Assembly (NCBI GenBank): GCA_002104905.1
Contig: MCFE01000353.1
Span: 1 to 64,000, forward strand
DNA: 64,000 nucleotides
From: Basidiobolus meristosporus CBS 931.73
Lineage: Eukaryota > Basidiobolomycota > Basidiobolomycetes > Basidiobolales > Basidiobolaceae
Direction of reading: 5' to 3'
Shown: piece after piece, positions 56,016 through 64,000 of the stretch
Position numbering within the stretch: position 1 is the stretch's first letter
Layout of the letters: every line of letters starts with the position of its first letter
The notes under the pieces: generated by a model
Told to the model about the DNA's origin: nothing
The model's input: the letters and a program-made list of their open reading frames with translations, nothing else
The model's database searches: none
Position numbers and translations under genes: made by a program

Positions 56016-59000
56016 GGTTATGAGCCCCAAACTATCACCCTCTGCAATGTTGACTACTGCTTTTACTGGAATTTTCCCTCTGCTGAAAAGTTGGATTGAT
56101 CTAACTACCAAGTGAGTAAGATGAAGATAAAGATGCTGCTACAAGAAAGAGGCCTTAGGGATATTGTCATGGGAGAAGAATGCCCTTCTAAAAATGTGAG
56201 AGAGGAAGCCTTAAAGTACCAGAAGAAAGAACAAAGTGCTTTGCACTCTATTTGCCTTGATGCTTAAGACAAATTGCTAATTGAATGCTCAAGAGCAAAA
56301 ACAGCAAAGAATGCCTGGAAGGCATTAGAAGACAACCACCAGTCATGTTCAGCTGCTAAGAAAATGTATCTTAGACAAAAACTCCTTACTACAAAGATGC
56401 CGCCAGGAGAAGAAATGAAAAATATAATTACCGGAATTACCCTGCTGGTTGATGAGATGGAAACTGTGGGTGTACCAACTACCAATAAGGATGCAATATT
56501 TGTTGTAAGAGTCTTGGAGATGTTGGAAGTGATTGGGAGGACAAGTAGATTATGTGGTTTTCACTTAATGATTTATTGAATGTAAAAGTAGTATTTATAC
56601 TTTTACCTGGTTTTGGCATTACAAACATGTAGAATAGGTTAAGAAAGGTCCCAAGAGCATATGTGCAAGGTTTGGGGCTGTTTGGACAACTCTGAGAATT
56701 TTCATGTTCTGGGCACCTGGTATTTTGGTAAAAATATTTGAAGTAAATCCCAACAAGGAATTTGGTCAGTATTCTCTAGGATTTGAGGGTAATGATCTAT
56801 GTGACTAAGTTAGGTGAATATTTAGGTGGAATTACAAATTTTTACAACAATATTTACCATCCTGAATAGCCTGACAGACAGGTTTTAGGACCTTGTATCA
56901 GCCCTAGAGTCCAGAACTGAAGATTTGACCTTAAATTACATATATGAAAGGCTCCTGGATGAAGAATTAGAAAAATCTAGCGCCAATAAGAAGGAAGAAG
57001 AAAATGCTTTAATAAGCCATGATAACTAACAAAGAAGATACCCAAGACCTTTCAAAGGCAAAAGCAACCTGTTTTGTAACTACTGTAAAAGGAGAGGACA
57101 CACATCAGACCAGTGCTTCAAAAGAGAGATATTCAGCAGAAAAAGCCTGAATATGGGAATGCTCCAACAACTGAAGATAGACTATTCATATCTGCACTAG
57201 ATATGGCCACAAACAAGGGTTCTTGGACATAGTATACTGACTGTGGAGCATCTCAACACTTTACACACTAAAAAGAACTTCTACCCAATCTCAAGAAATT
57301 TCAATTATGAAGGTTTTGATGGGTGACAATAGAGCACTTGATGCAGTGGGAGAAGGAACTATCCAAATAAACCTTAGAAGCAGTGAAGGAAGACATACTC
57401 TGACCTTTAAAGAAGTACTCTATGTGCCAGAAATAGCCAAGAGCCTACTATCTGTAAGCAAGGTCACAGCAGATTGACTCAGTTTCAGCTTTAACAATTC
57501 TGGATGCAGGATCACTGATCTAAATGGTGCTCAGATTGCATTAGATATTAGAGATCAGAATCTCTACAAGTTGACTCATATTCCATCATATCTGGAAGCC
57601 AATGTATGTAATTTGATCTAAGAAACACCCATACTTTGGTAAAGGTGATTTGGACACATCAACTCTGACTATATGCACAGAAAAATAAAAGATTAGCTAA
57701 TTTTTAGCATAAATATTGATCCCCCAGCAAATTTGGAGCACTGAGAAGCCTGCATATATGGGAAACAAGCCAGACAACCATTCAAGAGCTCTGGGCTAAT
57801 CAAAACTGAGAAAAAAATAGATCTATTTCACTCAGATCTGTGTTGACCTATGCAAACTTTATCCTTAAGTGGGATGAAGTATTTGATCACTTTTATTGAT
57901 GATTATACAAGATACATGTGGGTCTACTTCATAGAGAGAAAAAAAGAAGTAGCTTTGTCTAAGTTCAGGGAGTTTAAAGCCATGGTGGAGAGAGAAACTG
58001 GTGAAAAAATCAAGAAAATATGCTCAGAGGATGGTGGAGGGCTTACCTCAAAACTCTTCATCCACCTCTGACAAGTTCATGGGATAAAGCAAGAGACTAC
58101 TGTACCATACTCCCCACAGCAAAATAGAGTAGCAGAATATGCAAACAAATCAATAATTGATATGTCAAGATCTATTATCAACAATTCTCCTACAATTTTA
58201 GGCAGATTTAGTTGCCACAGCTGAATACCTTAAAAACAGGAGTTATAATAGAATACTTTGTGATTCTACTCCATTTGAGGCATGGTATATATACAGATCA
58301 AGTGCAGAACATCTAAGAATACTTGGGTGTACTGCATGTGCCAAGAAACTGCCTGGAAATCAGTCAAAACTTGAGCCAAAGAGTGTAAAATTCATATTCT
58401 TGTGCTACTGCAATGAGAGTACCGTATACAGACTCTACAATATCAAAGCAAAGAAGCTGATCAAGTCCAGGGATGGGTTGTTTGATGAAAATTCAAAATT
58501 TTCACAAAACATAATATCAGATGATGACAAAAATCTGCTCTCAAGTCCACCAATAGTAAGGATTGAATCAAAGTAAGACAATAAAAGCTTTTCACTCTAA
58601 TGGACTCTACAGCCAAGGTCAGCCTGAATTAGTGCCCAGGAATATCCCAGAAGTGATCATTCCAGTATTAAATGCCTGGAGATCCAACCAGAAATGGAAA
58701 TAGCCCAAATTACTATATCAATGAATGTACAAACTTAGCCTATGCCTATTCAGTCCATATTGAGTAATCTCAGACTGTTAAACAGGCCCTAAATAGCCCT
58801 CAGACAAAGTTTTGGAGATCTGCAATGACTGAGGAATATCAGTCCCTGATGGAAAATCAAACTTGGGACTTAGTCAAATTACCCATCAACCAAAAATGAA
58901 TTGGATGCAGATGGGTCTTCAAGACAAAATACAAGGCTGATGGTACAATTGAGAGATACAAAGCAAGACTTGTAGCCAAAGGATACTCTCAAACAAAAGG

Positions 59001-59198
59001 ACTTGACTATACTGAGACCTTTGCACCAGCACAGTATATGATATCCTGTGAAGCTACAAAAAAAGCAATGTGGTCAATAAAGCTTTGAAAGACCTGGGCT
59101 TATGTCAAATATACCAATTGGATTAATTCAAGATAATCAAGGATATACACAATTATGTATAAATCCAACTTTCAATGCTAGAACTAAGCACATAGATT
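56016..59198 (+). mobile_element. degenerate Ty1/copia element, copy B (interior)
   Basis: Order: primer site; gag from ~56040; zinc knuckle CNYCKRRGHTSDQC (CX2CX4HX4C intact, ~57076-57117); protease remnant; integrase zinc part; integrase core in an open frame at 57850-58071 (YLITFIDDYTRYMWVYF). RT start near 58800-59020 ([25 protein letters not shown]) is joined directly to RNase H remnants (59040-59198), so most of RT is deleted. Stops are frequent. A reversed solo LTR sits in its gag. The 3' LTR is missing. Confidence 0.85.
56501..56849 (-). repeat. solo copia LTR, family C, inserted in gag of copy B
   Basis: 349 bp, minus orientation, with complete TGTTGTAA and TTACAACA ends. The 5-bp duplication ATATT flanks it (56496-56500 and 56850-56854). 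The gag sequence resumes exactly as in copy A at 53269. An unequal exchange removed the rest of the element. Confidence 0.95.
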
Positions 59199-59455
59199 GG
59201 GGCCATCAATCATTATCAATTAGTAGGGCTTCCTGCTTCCCTATCACATGCCCCCATCCTTTTGATGGAGGGGGGGAGGAACTTATTGGTAGTGGCCCCC
59301 TGGAGGATGGGGTTACTACCATTTCCCCCACCATGGTTATCTCATGTGTAGGGGTTGAGGGGGGAAGGGGAGGGGCCAGGGGGGCCCTTAACAAGCAATT
59401 AGTGATGGGTAACTTGCATCCTATTGGCTTAAAATTAAAGAAAAAATAATTATAG
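59199..59455. repeat. G/C-run-rich structured insertion
   Basis: It starts where copia RNase H stops. It contains CCCCCATCC-TTTT-GATGGAGGGGG, GGTAGT paired with ACTACC, and CCACCATGG, plus G-runs (GGGGGGAAGGGGAGGGG). Not coding. Flanks show no convincing duplication. Confidence 0.4.
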
Positions 59456-60363
59456 AAATCTAGAGTTTATCACCAGCACACATCAGCTCAATCTATGCCA
59501 ACACCCTTCGCAAGAGCACCCTGCATCAAGTCAATGCACATCAGATCAACAAGTTTGCTTTAGAGCAAAACTATTGGAACTTGCCAAACTGATCATTTAG
59601 ACACAAGTCCATTGGAGCAGGCCAAGTTGTGTTAACATTTAGCATTACATTGAATTCAGCCAAGGGCTATGACAACACATTGAGTTGCACCTGTGCATGC
59701 CATATACCTGACCATCAGCAAGATACTTCTGGTGAACTGACTAATAATGACCTACATGAAGTGCCTCCACTACTGGAGCCTGTGGCAAGTAAAAGAACAT
59801 GTCAGTGTGTGGCACTACAGGCTGGCTCCATTATATCATCTGAAGCAAATCAGTGTAGCCAAGCTCCAGCATTGCATTCATCAACCAGGAGGCAAAATAC
59901 TGTCCACAAGTACACAAGTTGCCAAAATGATGGTCAACAAGGAAGTAGCTCAGGTGTGCAAAGTGAACCACTACCAAATGCTTCAGTAATATTCCTTGCA
60001 AGAAAAAGAATCTAGGAGAAGATGATGCAATTGCATTGAATTGTTACCATTTGTCATAATCCATATAACACATTTTTTTCATAATCCATATTAAGCCATT
60101 GCAAATCAGTTATCACTAAATTTCTGATACAAGTAATTTCAAAGTTATCTCACATTTGAGATAGAGCCCTTATAATAAACACCCTATGGTAATGTCAAGG
60201 TTGTACCATATTCAAGACAGAGGACCTATAGTAAACATCCTGCATATATATACATCATCTGTAACACCATTTCAGCTGTTTGATCTGATTTTCACCTACA
60301 TAATTGGTTGTGTGGTTGCTATGACACCATGTCCAATCACTAAGATAAGGGATTTACGTGCAC
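59456..60363. other. non-coding repeat-block sequence
   Basis: A 128-codon frame at 59629-60015 has no motif. I see no terminal repeats or gene here. It is left flank of the outer L1k LTR. Confidence 0.4.
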
Positions 60364-61046
60364 TGTAGTGGGGTCACAGTGACACCCACAGGCAGATGCG
60401 TTCATTCCCATACGTTCACTTCCCTAAAATGGATTACCCCCCTATATTAGTATCATCCCAAATTGCAATATTTTCTATCTGTCTATGTGATTATTACTAT
60501 GCAACCTGGCAAACTATTTGTCACTATTAACCCATTGCACAAGCTATTCCTATTCCTTGTCAAGATGCCAAGATAAGATAGTTACCACATAAGGCAAGAA
60601 CCCCCAACAGTGCCTAGGTCATGTGACCATCCTGGTCTCATAACCCTCCTATCGTACTACCATATGAGGTAACTACATGACACAGAGGTTTCATATTACC
60701 ACTATCTGATTGGCTAGGTGCTACAATGTCTCATGGAACAATCCACCACAAATTTGAGCTATTTTTAGTACACAATGATATGATTGGCTGTCTACTACCT
60801 TCTGGAAACTCCTGGAAAGTATTTTCTAGCAAGAATTTGAGCAGCAAAAAAGTATATAAGGGAGGCTATCCCTTAAAATAAATCACCCTCTTCCAATATT
60901 CCAACTTATTGATTAGTGAGATCACCGCTACCTATTACCACTACTTTCTGACTCAGACCTGACAATACTCCCAGGAAACTGTGCTGACAGCCAATTGACC
61001 TTGGAGGCACCATTTGTGAGGAATACTCAGAGTAGGTATATTTTAT

Positions 61047-62864
61047 TAGACTTGTTCCGTTGTAGTGGGGTCACAGTGACACCCACAGGCAGATGTGCTC
61101 ATTCTCATACGCTCACTTCCCTAAAAAGGATTACCCCCCCTATATTAGTATCATCCCAAATTGCAATATTTTCTATTCTGTCTATGTGATTATTACTATG
61201 CAACCTGACAAACTATTTGTCACTATTATCCCATTGCACAAGCTATTCCTATTCCTTGCCAAGATGCCAAGATAAGATAGTTACCATATAAGGCAAGTAC
61301 CCCCCAACAGTGCCCATGTCATGTGACCATCTTGGTTTCATAACCTTCCTATCCTACTACCATAAGAGGCAACCACATGACACAGGGGTTTCATATTACC
61401 ACTACCTGATTGGCTAGGTGCTACTATGTCTCATGGAACAATCTGCCAAGAATTTGCGCTATTTTTAGTACACAATGACATGATTGGCTGTCTACTACCT
61501 TCTGGAAACTTCCGGAAAGTATATTCTAGCAAGAAATTGAGTAGCAAAAAGTATATAAGGGAGGCTATCCCTTAAAATAAATCATCCCTCTTCCAATATT
61601 CCAACTTATTGATTAGTGAGATCACCGCTACCTATTACCACTATTTTCTGACTCAGACCTGACAATACTCCCAGGAAACTGCGCTGACAGCCAACTGACC
61701 TTGGAGGCACTACTTGTGAGGAATACTCAGAGTAGGTATATTTTATTATATTTGCTTGTTTTCCCAAGTTTGTTCTTCTACAGGCAAAGATACTTTTCAG
61801 TCTTTGTAACTATTGGTCAAAGCTGCATTCTTATCAAGTCCCTGTTGGTGGAGTTTACAGTTGTTTTGACTTTGGAAGCTTTAGTACATAGTCATTTCAA
61901 AGGATGTCAAAGCCATTATAAACTTTTGTTAAGACGCCAACTAAGTTGGGGATTGTAGTTCAATAGTTTTCCCTTGACAAGCTTGAGGCTTTATCCCCCA
62001 TCACATTGGATTAGACAAAAGACCCAGTATTCCTAGCAGGCTTTTGCCAGAGGTTATTGCACCCAGTGAACACCCCACACACATTCACACTTGAGAAGTG
62101 TTGGCTGTATTTTGCCCTTTGGACTTATACACCACCACACCATTGGATAGTGCCACATTGAGCCATGAGTGCCAAATGATGCCATAGTGTGCCAGAGAGG
62201 CCAAGTAAGCCTCTACCTGGCCACAGAGTGTGAAACATAGCGCCACATCTTCATGCAAAGCAGCCCCTGTGTTTCACCCATTGTGTTGGAGAAAATCCAT
62301 TTTTTGACCTTTTTTTTGGATCAATGTGGTGCAGGATGAATTAGAGCACAAGCAGATTGAAGATATGCATCTGGTACTCAATACCCATGGCACTCTGAAT
62401 CTAGCTCCTGTAGCTTGTATCATGTCACAAAAATGAATGGCACTATCTTGGTCCACTTGTACTATCTTGCACTATAAGTGCTTTGTATAGATCTTACTTT
62501 AGGGCTAATAGTTAAATATAGTGCCAGATAGCACCAGTGGACCAAGATAGTGCCATTCATTTTTGTGACATGATACAAGCTACAGGAGCTAGATTCAGAG
62601 TGCCATGGGTATTGAGTACCAGATGCATATCTTCAGCCCTCCTGTGCTCTAACACACTCTGGGCTACACTGATCCACAAAAAAAGGTCAAGAAATGGATT
62701 TTCTCCTGCGCAATGGGTGAAACACAGGGGCTGCTTTACATGAAGATGCAGAGCTATGTTTCACACTCTGTGGCCAAGTATAGGCTCACTTTACCTCTCT
62801 GGCACACTATGGCATCATTTGGCACTCATTGCTCAATGTGGCACTATCCAACGGAACAAGTCTA
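61047..62864. mobile_element. foldback (long inverted-repeat) DNA element, split by an LTR
   Basis: Ends TAGACTTGTTCCGT at 61047 and ACGGAACAAGTCTA at 62864. Without the inner LTR it is ~740 bp, almost wholly palindromic: left arm ~62144-62459, loop ~62460-62528, right arm ~62529-62850. Mirror reading frames occur in both arms (62274-62456 minus and 62537-62743 plus, both starting MDQDSAIHFCDMIQ). No transposase. It shares termini with the MITE at 54295, so it is probably mobilised by the same enzyme elsewhere. Confidence 0.8.
61061..62139 (+). repeat. inner L1k LTR, complete, inserted in the foldback element
   Basis: About 1079 bp from TGTAGTGGGG to CACCACCACA. It is inserted within the left terminal repeat of the foldback element: CCGT precedes it and CCAT follows, a likely 4-bp duplication with one change. 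It shares with the outer copy a TATAAGGGAGGCTATCCC promoter-like stretch (~61552) and AATAAA. Confidence 0.8.
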
Positions 62865-63255
62865 ATATATTTGATTGTTTTCCCAAGTATGTCCTTGTGC
62901 AGGCAAAGATACTTTTCAGTCTTTGTAACTATTGGTCAAAGCTGCATTCTTATCAAGTCCCTGTAGGTGGAGTTTACAGTTGTTTGGACTTTGGAAACTT
63001 TAGTACACTCTCATCTCAAAGGATGTCAAAGCCAGTATAAACTTTTGTTAAGACGCCAACTAAGTTGGGGATTGTAGTTCAATAGTTTTCCCTTGACAAG
63101 CTTGAGGCTTTATCCCCCTTCACATTAGATTAGACAAAAGACCCAGTATTTGTAAAAAGCTTTTGCCAGAGGTTATTGCACCCAGTGATCACCCCACACA
63201 CATTCACTCTTGAGAAGTGTTGACCATATTTTACCCTTTGGACCTATACACCACT

Positions 63256-64000
63256 AAGTGCAATGGGCAAAATGGGCTATTTGATGGCAAATCAGGTAGC
63301 TTACTTATTGGTCAATGAGCTAATTGGGCACTAACAGCTTGAGCATACTCTTAGACCAATCTACCATTGATATACCATCCAACTGGAGTGATAGTAGCCA
63401 AAATGGCAAGTATTAGTGTAGTTTTTAGTATGATGCGCATTTATTTCCATATATATTAAAGAAACATATCCAAATACTGGATTTTACCTGCCACAATAAT
63501 GGTATGTAATCATACATGTGATGCAAGCATTGCAAGTTGGTGCAATCAACCAGGCCAACTTCAATGTGTTAGATTGTGCCATGGTGAGCAAGATTATGCT
63601 ATATAGTGTAAAATTTTCAAAGAGCAATCCTGCCTACTGGTAGCTACAATATCATGCCCCATTTTACTTTGTAATCACAGATTGCACTACACACCCTGGC
63701 ATGGTACAATGGAACAAGTCTACCTAGCAGATAACCAAGTGAAATATTATTTGGGCAAAAGGTGAATATAAAGTTAATTTGATCAAGATCTCCTTTATCA
63801 AGTAGTTGCTTATAAGCGCAATTTATCAGCAATCAAAGTGCAAGGCAGAGCCTTGCTTTCATTTGGAGAAAGATTAAGTGAAAGGTTAAATTTGCTGCCG
63901 CTGGTGCTGCTTCTCATAGGCTTTTGCCTGCTAGTTTAGTTAGAAGCAATAGCTATGTGAGAGGGAATGGTAGAGTGTGAGGGGCCAACCAGTTTAGCAC
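63256..64000. other. repeat-block sequence without genes
   Basis: No supported gene. One end of the foldback/MITE family (CAATGGAACAAGTCTA) lies at 63707-63722 without a clear partner; TTAGACCAATCTACCATTG at ~63350 may be a decayed left end. Nothing else recognised to the window edge. Confidence 0.45.

Larger units (their letters stand above)
60364..63255 (+). repeat. outer L1k LTR, split by a foldback element
   Basis: The LTR runs from TGTAGTGGGGTCACAGTGACACC at 60364 to 61046 and resumes at 62865 to about 63255 (TATACACCAC). Rejoined, it matches the inner copy (61061-62139). It has a TATAAGGGAGGC box, AATAAA and a near-start palindrome GTCACAGTGAC. GTGCA flanks it on both sides (60358-60362, 63258-63262), a possible target duplication. 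No internal coding region remains. Confidence 0.75.

Noticed and set aside
57850..58071. A live copia integrase gene
   Set aside because: It is the only open part of a heavily broken element whose RT is largely deleted and whose 3' LTR is missing.
60364..61746. Simple tandem duplication of ~680 bp
   Set aside because: The foldback termini at 61047 and 62864 and the resumed LTR at 62865 show nested insertion of two separate LTR copies instead.
1..64000. CRISPR arrays, operons, Shine-Dalgarno sites, rRNA genes
   Set aside because: The sequence is eukaryotic with spliceosomal introns; no spaced direct repeats of CRISPR type and no rRNA-like segment were seen.

Overview
The window is eukaryotic nuclear DNA, most likely from an early-diverging filamentous fungus. 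The genes carry many short GT-AG introns (about 35-110 bp), a FYVE-containing FAB1, fungal-type kinesin-1, GSK3, Tom40, a GH18 enzyme and a polyketide synthase remnant. The flanks carry copia, LINE and LTR-type repeats. I cannot fix the species from sequence alone; a Zoopagomycota- or Mucoromycota-grade fungus is a guess.

Layout. 1-5682 is a left repeat block: an LTR fragment, a 155-bp satellite, then a head-to-tail array. The array holds a 5'-truncated LINE (reverse transcriptase only), a gag-only element, a tRNA-headed SINE, five perfect CCCTAA units, a copia RNase H plus LTR fragment, and the 3' end of a second LINE. The LINE, the gag-only element, the SINE and the second LINE share one 3' tail with a small hairpin. 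5683-16162 is sparse: a spliced sigma-like glutathione S-transferase, an intronless GH18 gene and a broken polyketide synthase tail. 16163-49300 is the gene-rich core: cyclic-nucleotide phosphodiesterase, FAB1, a four-helix voltage-sensor-like protein, GSK3, eRF1, kinesin-1, TOM40, proteasomal RPT3, GPI-transamidase subunit PIG-U/GAB1, ribosomal eL42, a secreted HExxH metallopeptidase and two small single-pass membrane proteins. 49300-51800 holds nothing recognisable. 51800-64000 is a right repeat block: copia copies nested in each other, solo LTRs with 5-bp target duplications, and a palindromic foldback DNA element that sits inside one LTR and is itself split by another LTR of the same family.

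I built the gene models by hand from GT-AG signals and protein conservation. In every multi-exon model except the polyketide synthase fragment the exon lengths sum to a multiple of three and the products have normal family lengths (RPT3 418 aa, eL42 106 aa, eRF1 434 aa, GSK3 392 aa, FAB1 2090 aa). The core genes are housekeeping functions with no sign of acting as a cluster. RPT3 and PIG-U are divergent over about 415 bp; GSK3 and eRF1 are divergent over about 1.86 kb.

The most interesting part is the left array. An RT element, a gag-only partner and a SINE share a tail that ends in CCCTAA-like sequence and are oriented as telomere-added elements would be. This resembles HeT-A/TART or MoTeR1/MoTeR2 organisation, here with a SINE as a third member.
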